Positions 29,192-37,908 of a stretch of 64,000 nt of DNA are shown piece by piece. Each line of letters opens with the position of its first letter. Position 1 is the stretch's first letter. A model generated the notes under the pieces. It ran no database searches and was not told where the DNA came from. It saw only the letters and a list, made by a program, of their open reading frames with translations. Made by a program: the position numbers and the translations under genes. This DNA is from Prochlorococcus sp. AG-347-K20. GTDB taxonomy: Bacteria > Cyanobacteriota > Cyanobacteriia > PCC-6307 > Cyanobiaceae. The stretch spans positions 1 through 64,000 of the forward strand of contig QCCH01000007.1 in the NCBI GenBank assembly GCA_003281315.1, written 5' to 3'.

Positions 29192-30328
29192 ATGAATCTC
29201 TCAAAGAATTTTGAAGAACTGATTGTAAAACAGCTAGAGAGTTTTGGTTGCTCAATGGGCGTGACTAATTTAGTTATTTATCTTGCTTCAGCTAAGCAAG
29301 GAACTAAAGCATCTTTTGAAATGATTGGTCAATGGCCACAAATTGATAGGCTACTTACATCAATAGAAGATGATCCTTCACTTAAAGTTTCATCGCCTAA
29401 TAGAAGATGGTACCCGCTTCAAGAAAACGATATTCTACTTGGTGTCCTTAGGGTAGAAACTGATTTGAAAGGGGGGAATTGGCCAGTATCACTTGATTCT
29501 AGATTAAAAGCGCTTACAATATCTTTAGCTAAATGTGTCTCTATAGAATTAGAATGTCAAAATAAAAATGAGGAAATCAATTATTTAAAAAATCAGGTTA
29601 ATGTCATAATTCATCAATTAAAGAATCCATTGGCGGCTATTAGGACATATGCAAAATTACTAATAAAAAGGCTTGGTTCAGATGATGATTCTATTGAAAT
29701 AGTCGAACGCATGATAATAGAGCAAAAACAAATTAATCAATATATGGATTCTTTTGCGCAATTAAATTCACCTATTCAACTTCCTCTGGAAATTGGAGAG
29801 GAAAGATTATTATTACCACCAAATTTAGATAATAAAAAGGTAATAACTATTCAGAGTTTATTGTGGCCAATATTAGAAAGGGGTAAAGCTAATGCGGACT
29901 TAGAGAATAGAGATTGGACTGAACCTTCTCTTTGGCCAGATTGGACTATTTCGCCATTAAAGGCAAAATATGCTGTAATTGCTGAAATTGTGGCAAATTT
30001 ATTAGAAAATGCGTTTAAATACGCCCAAAAAGATGCTGAAATTGGACTCGCAATTACGCGTAATGGAATTTGTATATTTGATGATGGTAAAAAAATAACC
30101 AAAAATGAAAACGAGAAAATTTTTGAAAAAGGTTTTAGAGGATCTGCCGCTAAAAAGATGGATGGTACTGGTGTGGGACTTTTTTTGGCGAGGAAATTAG
30201 CAAAACAAATTGGAGGAGATTTGAGATTGTTGGAAAAAAACTCGATTGATAATACTGAGAAATTAGAAAATCTTAAGAAGAAAAATATTTTCTATTTAGA
30301 ACTTCCTATAAAAGAATTGCATGCATAA
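29192..30328 (+). CDS. Sensor histidine kinase, possibly Hik2/CSK-like
   Basis: A 378-residue soluble kinase with no membrane span. An N-terminal GAF-like sensor region (1-125) is followed by a short linker. The phosphoacceptor box is IIHQLKNPLAAIRTYAKLLIKRL (His141). The ATPase domain has the N box VANLLENAFKYA, the G1 box ICIFDDGK and the G2 box GTGVGLFLARKLAKQIGG. The GAF-plus-kinase layout and the RTYAKLL run recall the cyanobacterial Hik2/chloroplast sensor kinase group, which reads photosynthetic redox state; I give this as a possibility only. No response regulator is adjacent. It overlaps convergent cobS by 23 bases. Confidence 0.85.
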   Translation: MNLSKNFEELIVKQLESFGCSMGVTNLVIYLASAKQGTKASFEMIGQWPQIDRLLTSIEDDPSLKVSSPNRRWYPLQENDILLGVLRVETDLKGGNWPVSLDSRLKALTISLAKCVSIELECQNKNEEINYLKNQVNVIIHQLKNPLAAIRTYAKLLIKRLGSDDDSIEIVERMIIEQKQINQYMDSFAQLNSPIQLPLEIGEERLLLPPNLDNKKVITIQSLLWPILERGKANADLENRDWTEPSLWPDWTISPLKAKYAVIAEIVANLLENAFKYAQKDAEIGLAITRNGICIFDDGKKITKNENEKIFEKGFRGSAAKKMDGTGVGLFLARKLAKQIGGDLRLLEKNSIDNTEKLENLKKKNIFYLELPIKELHA

Positions 30329-31058
30329 ACAACATAGAAGTTTCAACTAGTACAACACTTGCACCGCAGGCATCTCCATTGAAGCCTCCAATTTTATTAC
30401 CCAGTATGTTTGGTATAGAATAGCTTAGAAAAATACCAATCAAAATAAGAATTAAAAATTTAATTAATATTGCTTGGGATGTAATTGAAACAAATTGGTA
30501 TGCGATGAAAATTAAAAGAAAAATAATGGATATCAAAGATTCTTTTTTAAAACCATTCCAAAACTTTTTGTGACTAATAGATTTTTTCTTATAACTCATA
30601 TATTTAAACTTTTCTATAAAAAATAAATTTGAAAATCTTCCCCAAAATAAGCAAATAGGTAAAACAAAAATTATTAGGTTTTGAATTTTCAGTATGCAAG
30701 CAATTTGAATTAAAGTTATAAAAACTAAAGCTTGAACGCCAAAGGAACCAACTTTACTGTCTTTCATGGCTTTTAAAAGTTTCTTTTTACCTGCAAAAAT
30801 ACCATCGAAAGTATCCATTAAACCATCGAGGTGTAGACCACCAGTAATTAAATATCCCGAAGCCAAACAAATTAATGTAGATGCATAAATTGACCAAGAG
30901 CATGTTCTTAAAAAAAGAAAAATATAACTCTGTATTGTTCCAATAAAAAACCCTAAAGGCGGCGCAAATTGTGCAATATTTTTAAATTCGGGATTAATTA
31001 AAGGTATCCTTGGAAATGTCGTATAGAAAATCCAAGATCCTGCAAAATTTTTTATTAA
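30306..31058 (-). CDS. cobS: Adenosylcobinamide-GDP ribazoletransferase, non-standard start
   Basis: Joins the lower ligand to adenosylcobinamide-GDP in the last steps of (pseudo)cobalamin assembly; inner-membrane enzyme with several spans. The motif GGLHLDGLMDTFDGIFAG and the end GKIGGFNGDACGAS are diagnostic. The first standard start codon is TTG at 30866, but that begins inside the conserved region. The frame stays open to 31085 and encodes a family-like start (IKNFAGSWIFYTTFPRIPL, PPLGFFIG). That extension has no ATG, GTG or TTG. Translation probably begins near 31055-31058 (codons TTA ATA), with ATA or another rare codon; the end coordinate here marks that estimate. Confidence 0.85.
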   Translation of the reverse strand, partial: LIKNFAGSWIFYTTFPRIPLINPEFKNIAQFAPPLGFFIGTIQSYIFLFLRTCSWSIYASTLICLASGYLITGGLHLDGLMDTFDGIFAGKKKLLKAMKDSKVGSFGVQALVFITLIQIACILKIQNLIIFVLPICLFWGRFSNLFFIEKFKYMSYKKKSISHKKFWNGFKKESLISIIFLLIFIAYQFVSITSQAILIKFLILILIGIFLSYSIPNILGNKIGGFNGDACGASVVLVETSMLFMHAILL

Positions 31059-31144
31059 ATATTTTTTGATGAGATAAAAATAGATTCAATATTAAATAAT
31101 AGGATAGATTAATAAAAAAATATCAAAAAATTTTATAAATTATC

Positions 31145-32263
31145 GTGTTTGAATTTGAAATTACATCGAATTGCAATAATACAGAGGCAAGAACTGGTAT
31201 TTTTCATACACCAAATGGTCAGGTAAACACACCAAAATTTATGCCTGTGGGTACTTTGGCAACGGTTAAAGGAATTTCAAGTAAGCAGTTAGCCTCTACA
31301 GGGTCAGAAATGATTCTCTCAAATACCTTTCATCTTCATTTACAACCTGGAGAAAAACTAGTTAAAGAATCTGGTGGAATACATAAGTTCATGAATTGGA
31401 CTAAACCTATTCTTACTGATTCAGGAGGATATCAAGTTTTTAGTTTGGCTAAATTAAATAAAATTTCTGATAAAGGTGTGGAATTTAAAAATCCAAGAGA
31501 TGGTAGTCATATATTTTTATCACCTGAAAAAGTAATACAGATTCAAATGGATCTTGGATCGGATGTTGCTATGGCGTTTGATCATTGTCCTCCTCATACA
31601 GCTAACGAAAATGATATTGAGGACTCTTTAAAAAGAACTCATTCATGGTTAGAAAAATGTGTTGAGATTCATCATAAATCCAATCAAGCATTATTCGGCA
31701 TAGTTCAAGGTGGAAAGTATACGAGATTGAGAGAATATAGCGCAAATTACACAAGTTCTTTTGATTTGCCTGGAATAGCAGTGGGAGGTGTAAGTGTTGG
31801 CGAAGCAGTCGAAGAAATACATGGTGTAATTAATTACGTCCCGAAATTCTTACCAATAAATAAACCAAGATATTTAATGGGAATTGGATCTTTAAGAGAA
31901 ATCTCTCTTGCTGTTGCTAATGGATTCGATATATTTGACTGTGTTTTGCCTACAAGACTAGGAAGACATGGGACTGCATTTTTTAATGATGAAAGATTAA
32001 ATTTGCGAAATGCTCGATTTAAAAATGACTTTTCTCCGATTGACAAAACTTGTAAATGCGAGGTCTGTAAATCTTATTCTCGAGCATATTTGCATCATCT
32101 AATTAGAAATGACGAAATATTAGGGCTAACCCTCATAAGTTTACATAATATTGCTCACTTAATAAGATTTACCAGTGCAATTTCTACTGCAATTAGAGAT
32201 AATTGTTTTACAAATGATTTCGCTCCTTGGAAAACATCCTCTATTGCTCACCATACGTGGTAA
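31145..32263 (+). CDS. tgt: tRNA-guanine transglycosylase (queuine tRNA-ribosyltransferase)
   Basis: Exchanges G34 for a queuosine precursor in tRNAs for Asp, Asn, His and Tyr. The 372-residue TIM-barrel protein has [13 protein letters not shown], the nucleophile region [24 protein letters not shown] and [15 protein letters not shown]. The catalytic segment [16 protein letters not shown] and a zinc site CKCEVC...H are also present. Start is GTG at 31145, giving a family-typical N-terminus FEFEIT. psbK follows 30 bases later. Confidence 0.96.
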   Translation: MFEFEITSNCNNTEARTGIFHTPNGQVNTPKFMPVGTLATVKGISSKQLASTGSEMILSNTFHLHLQPGEKLVKESGGIHKFMNWTKPILTDSGGYQVFSLAKLNKISDKGVEFKNPRDGSHIFLSPEKVIQIQMDLGSDVAMAFDHCPPHTANENDIEDSLKRTHSWLEKCVEIHHKSNQALFGIVQGGKYTRLREYSANYTSSFDLPGIAVGGVSVGEAVEEIHGVINYVPKFLPINKPRYLMGIGSLREISLAVANGFDIFDCVLPTRLGRHGTAFFNDERLNLRNARFKNDFSPIDKTCKCEVCKSYSRAYLHHLIRNDEILGLTLISLHNIAHLIRFTSAISTAIRDNCFTNDFAPWKTSSIAHHTW

Positions 32264-32293
32264 CGTCTTATCATAATTAAATTATCAAAAAAG

Positions 32294-32434
32294 GTGCTCA
32301 TTCTATTTAGTACATTCGCTGAATTGCCCGAGGCTTACAAGGCCTTTGCTCCAACCGTTGATGTTCTTCCACTTATTCCTTTATTTTTCTTTTTATTGGT
32401 ATTTGTTTGGCAAGCTGCAGTTGGATTTAAATAA
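32294..32434 (+). CDS. psbK: Photosystem II protein K
   Basis: A 46-residue PSII core subunit. The sequence [38 protein letters not shown] is the near-invariant mature PsbK, preceded by a short leader (MLILFST). Translation starts at GTG 32294. It lies 30 bases after tgt, an arrangement that suggests co-transcription or a promoter within the tgt end. Confidence 0.95.
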   Translation: MLILFSTFAELPEAYKAFAPTVDVLPLIPLFFFLLVFVWQAAVGFK

Positions 32435-32460
32435 AATTATTTTAGTTTAGGTTGTTAGTA

Positions 32461-33465
32461 TTAGACTGGATTTTCAAGTAAAATCGCATCTCCAGAATTC
32501 TCTACAGCACTCTCTATAAAATCAGCAATTTTTAATGCTCTTGAGGCTTGCTCACCATCTACCTCAGGTATTTCTTTGCCCTGAACGCATTTAAGAAAAT
32601 GCTCCAATTCTGCATAAAGAGGTTCAATGGAGGTTGTGCTAACTTCTTCGACATATCCATCATTTCTATAAACTAATTCTCCATGCTCTGCTGTGTATGA
32701 TTCATTAGACTTTCGATGAATTTGTAAAGAGTGATTTAAGAAATCAGTTTCTACTAGGCCATTTTGGCAGTGAGCACTTAAATTTCTAATTTTTTTGTGA
32801 CTCATTTTACTGGCAGTTAAGCTTGCAATAACATTATTTTTAAAAACTAAAGTAGCATTGACATAATCTATTAATCCTTCGCTATTTCTTCCTCCAACAG
32901 CTGCTAATTTTTGTATTTTTGAGTTTACAAGCTCTAAAATGAGATCAATGTCATGAATCATTAAGTCCATTACTACAGATACATCATTAGCTCTGTCTGC
33001 ATGAGGACTGTGTCTCCTTGCTTCTAAAACAACAATTTCTTCATTATTTACTATTTTATTTAATTCTCTAAAAGCAGGATTAAATCTTTCAATATGCCCA
33101 ACTTGTAATAGACAGTTATTTGCATTAGCCGCCTCTATTAAAGATTTGGCCTCCAACTCGTTAGCTGCAATTGGTTTTTCAATGAGAACGTTAGTACCTC
33201 CCTTGAGACAATCTAATCCTACTTTTTGATGAAGTAGTGTAGGAACAGCGATACAGATAGCATCAACTTTTGGAATTAAGTCTTTATAATTTTTGAACCA
33301 TTCACATTGAAATTGCTCAATAGCAAATTTGCCTCTCTCTTCATTTGGATCTGCGACTCCAATGAGATTAGCATCTTTGAGTAAACTTAGTACTCGAGCA
33401 TGATGCCAGCCCATATTCCCTATACCTATGACTCCAACCTTTACGGGTGATGAGGTTGGTTGCAT
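32461..33465 (-). CDS. Gfo/Idh/MocA family NAD(P)-dependent oxidoreductase
   Basis: A 334-residue protein with an N-terminal Rossmann fold (VGVIGIGNMGWHHARVL, residues ~8-25). It has the family EKPIA motif at about residue 95 with the catalytic lysine, and a C-terminal alpha/beta substrate domain (VVMDLMIHDIDLILEL with an active-site His). Such enzymes oxidise sugars or related alcohols, often UDP-GlcNAc derivatives or inositols. The substrate here cannot be told from sequence. Downstream of the CNNM gene on the same strand, 50 bases apart. Confidence 0.88.
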   Translation of the reverse strand: MQPTSSPVKVGVIGIGNMGWHHARVLSLLKDANLIGVADPNEERGKFAIEQFQCEWFKNYKDLIPKVDAICIAVPTLLHQKVGLDCLKGGTNVLIEKPIAANELEAKSLIEAANANNCLLQVGHIERFNPAFRELNKIVNNEEIVVLEARRHSPHADRANDVSVVMDLMIHDIDLILELVNSKIQKLAAVGGRNSEGLIDYVNATLVFKNNVIASLTASKMSHKKIRNLSAHCQNGLVETDFLNHSLQIHRKSNESYTAEHGELVYRNDGYVEEVSTTSIEPLYAELEHFLKCVQGKEIPEVDGEQASRALKIADFIESAVENSGDAILLENPV

Positions 33466-33515
33466 AATTTCAAATCCATATGTTTATAATCATTATCCTC
33501 TATGGGGAGTCACAT

Positions 33516-34784
33516 TCAGCTTTTGGGAAGAATTATTTTAACACGATCAATTTTTGGACCTGACATAGAAATAACTTCAAATTTAATGTTATTAAAATCT
33601 AAAACGTCGCCAATTTCTGGAACCATTTGAAATTTTTCAAGCATAAATCCTGCAAGGGTATGATAATCTGCACCTTCTGGAATAGAACATCTTAACTTCT
33701 TATTGATTTCAATAATTTCTGATTTTCCAGCTATTGACCATTTTTTTGAGAAATTATCTAACATTCTCATGTCTGAATAAATTCTATTATTGAGCATTTC
33801 CTCTCCAACTATTTCGCCATTTAGATCAGCTGCAGTTATAAGACCCTCTGTTCCTCCGTGTTCATCTACTACTAGTAAGAACGGATTGTAGTCTCTTACT
33901 ATTGGAAATATTTCTGCTAGTGAACATGTTTCTATTATTTTTGTTACTGGCAAAAGGAATGGCTCTAATAATGTATCGGCTTCCATTTCACCTTTTGATA
34001 TTGGATTAGCTAGATAACGCAAATCCAATACACCTAATACATCATCTAAAGACTCACCAATCACAAAGAAGCGAGCATGTCGAGTTTTATCTACTTGTTT
34101 CATAAGTTCTGAAAAGGTTATATTTTTTGGCAAAGTTACCATTTCAGATCTTGGAATCATCACTTCTTTAACCTGTGTATCTTTTAAAGCAAAAACTCCT
34201 TCAAGAATATTCTTCTCATCTGGTTTTAAACCTGTTACGTTATCTGTTTCTATAAGAGTTTCTAATTCTCCAGCAGATAAACCCGAGTTTAAAGAATCCC
34301 ATTTATTATTTAAATTGAACAAACCTAAACAGGCGCTAGCAAAGAATTCTATTGTTTTCACTATAGGATTCATAGCTTTTCTTACGGAATCGAATATTGT
34401 GGTTAACCTTAATGCAGCAGCTTCTGGATTGTTAATTACTAAAGCTTTTGGAATTAGTCCAGAAACAAGAGTAACAATTAAAACTACAAGTAAAAATAAT
34501 AGAAGATCATAAATTCTATTTGATAAGATATTGCTTTTCCAATAATCATTAGCCAGGTTATTGCTGAGCCATCCAATTGCAATTAATGAAATTGTCACTC
34601 CAAATTGAGAAGCAATTAATGAAGATCTAAAGCGTTTTTGAATTTTTAAAATTGAAAATGCTCCTTTCTTTTTTTCTTCTATTAACCTTAAAACTTTACT
34701 TGGCCTTATTAATAAAAAAGAGAGTTCACTAGCTGCGAAAAAAGCTGGTAAAAATAAAAGAAATAAAAGTAGAGTTATTTTCAT
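33516..34784 (-). CDS. CNNM/HlyC-CorC family membrane protein
   Basis: A 422-residue protein with an N-terminal DUF21 region of three to four spans (residues 1-150). A pair of CBS domains follows (~190-320: VKEVMIPRSEMVTL, FLLVVDEHGGTEGLITAADL). A C-terminal CorC/HlyC domain (~340-420: YHTLAGFMLEKFQMVPEIGD) ends the protein. The family is associated with magnesium or cobalt efflux, and older annotation calls it hemolysin-like. Transport substrate here is unproven. It begins 18 bases before the tRNA-Met gene on the same strand. Confidence 0.88.
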   Translation of the reverse strand: MKITLLLFLLFLPAFFAASELSFLLIRPSKVLRLIEEKKKGAFSILKIQKRFRSSLIASQFGVTISLIAIGWLSNNLANDYWKSNILSNRIYDLLLFLLVVLIVTLVSGLIPKALVINNPEAAALRLTTIFDSVRKAMNPIVKTIEFFASACLGLFNLNNKWDSLNSGLSAGELETLIETDNVTGLKPDEKNILEGVFALKDTQVKEVMIPRSEMVTLPKNITFSELMKQVDKTRHARFFVIGESLDDVLGVLDLRYLANPISKGEMEADTLLEPFLLPVTKIIETCSLAEIFPIVRDYNPFLLVVDEHGGTEGLITAADLNGEIVGEEMLNNRIYSDMRMLDNFSKKWSIAGKSEIIEINKKLRCSIPEGADYHTLAGFMLEKFQMVPEIGDVLDFNNIKFEVISMSGPKIDRVKIILPKS

Positions 34785-34802
34785 TCAATAACAAATGAAT
34801 AA

Positions 34803-34875
34803 TGGGGGTGGCGAGGATCGAACTCGCCTTAGCCAAATTATGAGTTTGGTGCATTCACCAGATTGCTACACCCCC
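34803..34875 (-). tRNA. tRNA-Met (CAT), elongator type
   Basis: On the minus strand the acceptor stem is GGGGGTG/CACCCCC with discriminator A. The anticodon stem CCAAA/TTTGG carries loop CTCATAA, anticodon CAT, and the T arm contains GTTCGATCC. The paired first base and the lack of three G-C pairs below the anticodon argue against the initiator. tRNA-Ile2 (CAT, lysidine-modified) cannot be fully excluded by eye. Confidence 0.9.
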
Positions 34876-34886
34876 AAGGGAATTTA

Positions 34887-34902
34887 TGTAATTTTAATTA
34901 CA
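34887..34902 (+). promoter_or_regulatory. Full NtcA consensus TGTA-N8-TACA between tRNA-Met and pyrE
   Basis: TGTAATTTTAATTACA is a complete palindromic match to the extended NtcA consensus. It lies 11 bases upstream of the tRNA-Met 5' end and 114 bases before pyrE. TATAAA at 34921-34926 is a possible -10 for pyrE, 19 bases past the site. Regulation is inferred. Confidence 0.45.
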
Positions 34903-35016
34903 TTGAATTTCAATATACAATATAAAAATAATATTTCAAAAAAAACCTCATTAGGAAGTTTTTGTGAGATTTCTTTTTTTTCTTCTAATCTTTAAATATA
35001 AATTTAACTTTTACTA

Positions 35017-35577
35017 ATGGGCAATTTTTCGGATAAGTATGATTTAAATAAAGCAAAATTGTTTAAACAGTTAATTGAAAAATCTTACAAGAAAGGAAAC
35101 TTCACTTTATCTTCAGGTAAAAAAAGCAGTCATTACTTGAACTGTAAACCAGTATCATTAAATGGCGAAGGCTTAAACTTAATAAGTGATTTATTTTTAG
35201 AGTTAAAGGACCCAAGGTCAAAAGCTGTAGCAGGATTGACATTAGGTGCAGACCCCATAGTAAGTGGATTAATTGTCAAAGCAGCTTTGCGTGGCCTATA
35301 CCTTGATGGTTTAATAATTCGGAAAGAAATTAAAAAATACGGTACCAAAGCTGGAATAGAGGGTCCTACATTAAAAGAAGGAACTTTGGTAACTGTCTTA
35401 GAGGATGTCGTTACAACTGCTGGTTCAGTGATAAAAGCTATAAAAAAGTTACGCCAAAATAATTATGTTGTTGAGGAAGTTTTGTCTATAGTTGATAGGC
35501 AAGAAGGGGGATTAGAAATCCTTGAAGATGAAAATGTTAAATTAAAGAGTCTTTTTACAATAAAGGACTTTTTATAA
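35017..35577 (+). CDS. pyrE: Orotate phosphoribosyltransferase
   Basis: Attaches PRPP-derived ribose phosphate to orotate in UMP synthesis. The 186-residue protein has the type I PRTase core: [20 protein letters not shown] near residue 29, [26 protein letters not shown] and the PRPP loop [18 protein letters not shown] near residue 130. Standard length. ygfZ-like follows after 10 bases on the same strand. Confidence 0.95.
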   Translation: MGNFSDKYDLNKAKLFKQLIEKSYKKGNFTLSSGKKSSHYLNCKPVSLNGEGLNLISDLFLELKDPRSKAVAGLTLGADPIVSGLIVKAALRGLYLDGLIIRKEIKKYGTKAGIEGPTLKEGTLVTVLEDVVTTAGSVIKAIKKLRQNNYVVEEVLSIVDRQEGGLEILEDENVKLKSLFTIKDFL

Positions 35578-35587
35578 TTATTTCAAA

Positions 35588-36424
35588 ATGCAAGATATAA
35601 AAAAAAAGTTTTGGCTTGAAAAATTTGATTGTTTTTCTGTTGCTGGAAAAGATGCCAGAAAATTTTTGAATGGAATAACAACTGGTAATATTCTTAATTC
35701 AGAAAATAAAATTATCAAAACTTGTTGGTTAACTCCAAATGGAGTTCTAAGGTCATTAATTGAAATTAATTTTTTAGAAAGAAACTTAGAAGTAATTATC
35801 TTGGCGGGTAACACAAATGAAATAATTGATTATTTTAATCAAATTATTTTTCCAGCAGACGATGTAACTATAAGTGAACCTTTCTTGATAAATAGAATTC
35901 AGGAAATTGATGAATCTAGTTCATGGAGAACCTACCAGCCTATTTTCTTCAAAACAGAAGATAAAGAATTTGAGATATATAAAAATAAATTAAATTTACT
36001 AAATCAGAATGATTTAAAACTTTGCAAGATTAACCAGGCAATACCCTCATTTGAAATGGAAATAAACGGAAAAAATAATCCTCTTGAGCTTGGATTACAA
36101 GATCTTATAGATTTTAATAAAGGTTGTTATTTAGGACAAGAAACAATGTCAAAAATAAAAAATGTTTCTTCTTTAAAACAGGAAATAAGAATTTGGAAAT
36201 CATTCGAATCTAATTTGAATTTAGAAGTTGAAGATAAAAATTTGTACTTAAATTCTACCAAGGATATTTCTGTAGGCAAAATCACTAGTTTTTTAAAATC
36301 AGATTCTCAAATAAAAGGTTTAGCAATGATAAAAAGAAAATATTTAGAGGAAGGATGTTGTTTTTTTTCAGAAATTTTTGGAAAAATTATTATAAATAAA
36401 TCTGTAGGATCAATTTTTCTTTAA
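35588..36424 (+). CDS. YgfZ/GcvT-like folate-binding protein
   Basis: A 278-residue protein with the GcvT fold and the YgfZ signature KGCYLGQE (Cys180). In bacteria YgfZ uses tetrahydrofolate in the synthesis or repair of certain iron-sulfur clusters, for example in MiaB. Other landmarks are DARKFLNGITTGNI near residue 22 and TPNGVLRSLIEI near residue 49. The overall sequence is rich in Lys/Asn/Ile, as usual for this genome. It ends with a 15-base overlap into the convergent gene. Confidence 0.85.
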   Translation: MQDIKKKFWLEKFDCFSVAGKDARKFLNGITTGNILNSENKIIKTCWLTPNGVLRSLIEINFLERNLEVIILAGNTNEIIDYFNQIIFPADDVTISEPFLINRIQEIDESSSWRTYQPIFFKTEDKEFEIYKNKLNLLNQNDLKLCKINQAIPSFEMEINGKNNPLELGLQDLIDFNKGCYLGQETMSKIKNVSSLKQEIRIWKSFESNLNLEVEDKNLYLNSTKDISVGKITSFLKSDSQIKGLAMIKRKYLEEGCCFFSEIFGKIIINKSVGSIFL

Positions 36425-37828
36425 TTGATTTTTGATTAAATATTCTGCAATTTTTAGAGTAGCCAAACAATCATCTTTGTTATATTGGATAATTTTTTTT
36501 AAAAATATTTCGTTTTCTGTAATTTGATATTGAATCCACCAATAAAGTGCTTTAGAGCCACTTACATTTTTCTGCATCCATTCAAATCCAAGCCAACTAG
36601 AAACAGTTTTTAAGCTATAGTTTTTTAGCGGTAATATCCAAGACTTTCGTATTAAAGAATGCAAGTCTATAAATCTTGAGACAAGTGAATCAATTTCTAC
36701 AAAACTTAAATTTAGGTTTTTAGCAATATTAATTATTGCTACCTTTTCAGTTTCTCCGTAATGTAAAACTGGCCATTCCTTCTGTGAAAAAAGTATTTCA
36801 ATAATTTGCTTGTGAGATTCTCTTTTATTGTTTTTGAGATTTAAAATTGGTCTATAAATAAGATCTTCTTTTTTTGTAAACAAATTATTTATTTCTAAAA
36901 AACCATATAAAAAGTCATGCTTATTATCTGGATTTGACTCAATATCAAATATATAAAATCCCGGAGATGTTTTTTCTAGTAGATCGTTAGTATCATTTTT
37001 ATTGAAAATGCGATGAGGTTCCCCAGAAATATAAGCTTGTGCTTGCTTTACAAATACGGAAGCTTTTTCATACTTTTGATCGTTGAATTTAGATAATTTC
37101 TCTCCAAGTTGTTTTTCGTTATGCGAAGCTAATGTTTGGGTATCAGAGATACCATTTGTTATGAGTAATGAGGCCGTTTTGGATCCTATTCCGTCTATGT
37201 CTGTTAGATATCCATTTTCTTTTGCTTCTTTGTCACAAAATTTTTGCCATGAACAAATAGTACATTTTTTTCTATCTTGAGTTATTTCTGGCATAAATCC
37301 CTCCAAGCATTCATTCAAACTTAATAAAACATTCAAAACTTTTTTTCTTAACTTTTTATTTAAATAAATTTCTTCAACATTAACTTGTTTGTCAAAACTT
37401 GAAATTACTAATCCTTTTTCAATTTTAGATTCTTGAAAAGTTCCCAATAGAACAGAACTAAAAGCTAAGTCGAATAAATGCTCTCTAGTGGTTTTGTGGC
37501 CTAACTTATAAACAGCAGGTAAATATTTATATTGTCCCCATATACTTTTACCCTGGGTCTTTACAAGTAATTGTGGATGTATCTCTGCGTTTATATTTTG
37601 GAAAAGATTCCCTTTGATTTTTAATCCAATTACCCCTTGATAACCATTTTTGCATGCTTTTAATCCTGTATATATTTCACTATTACAAAATTCATAGAAA
37701 ATTTGAAACTGATTAATTTTTTCTATAGCTTTATGGGGTGACCAAACTTCATAAGATTTTTTACCCTTAAAATCTAACCATGCTTTTCTTTTGCATCTTA
37801 TAAAACTTTTTAAATGAAGAGAATTCAA
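36410..37828 (-). CDS. TM0106-type RecB-like/RNase H-like protein
   Basis: A 472-residue three-part protein. The N-terminal RecB-like part (1-200) has cysteines C12, C189, C192 and C198 placed as in iron-sulfur nucleases. A helix-hairpin-helix follows (DIDGIGSKTASLLITNGI, ~210-227). The C-terminal RNase H-like exonuclease domain (285-472) keeps the acidic motifs FDIESN (Asp295, Glu297) and YNKDDC (Asp452, Asp453). In the RecB part the usual catalytic acids look replaced (HPQLL, PAVYKLG). Function is unknown; the class is predicted to act on DNA or RNA. It stands alone on its strand. Confidence 0.8.
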   Translation of the reverse strand: MNSLHLKSFIRCKRKAWLDFKGKKSYEVWSPHKAIEKINQFQIFYEFCNSEIYTGLKACKNGYQGVIGLKIKGNLFQNINAEIHPQLLVKTQGKSIWGQYKYLPAVYKLGHKTTREHLFDLAFSSVLLGTFQESKIEKGLVISSFDKQVNVEEIYLNKKLRKKVLNVLLSLNECLEGFMPEITQDRKKCTICSWQKFCDKEAKENGYLTDIDGIGSKTASLLITNGISDTQTLASHNEKQLGEKLSKFNDQKYEKASVFVKQAQAYISGEPHRIFNKNDTNDLLEKTSPGFYIFDIESNPDNKHDFLYGFLEINNLFTKKEDLIYRPILNLKNNKRESHKQIIEILFSQKEWPVLHYGETEKVAIINIAKNLNLSFVEIDSLVSRFIDLHSLIRKSWILPLKNYSLKTVSSWLGFEWMQKNVSGSKALYWWIQYQITENEIFLKKIIQYNKDDCLATLKIAEYLIKNQLKKN

Positions 37829-37908
37829 ATTATTTTTTAAAGGCGGTTTTAAAATTTACTCATATAAATTAATATAGATACATTCAAGAAATCAAGGAAC
37901 TTTTAAAT

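Noticed and set aside
33516..34784. Hemolysin toxin
   Set aside because: The DUF21-CBS-CorC layout is that of CNNM-type ion transport proteins; the hemolysin name is historical.
34795..34995. 66-codon plus-strand ORF near pyrE
   Set aside because: Its first part is an antisense reading of the tRNA-Met gene, a common false gene.
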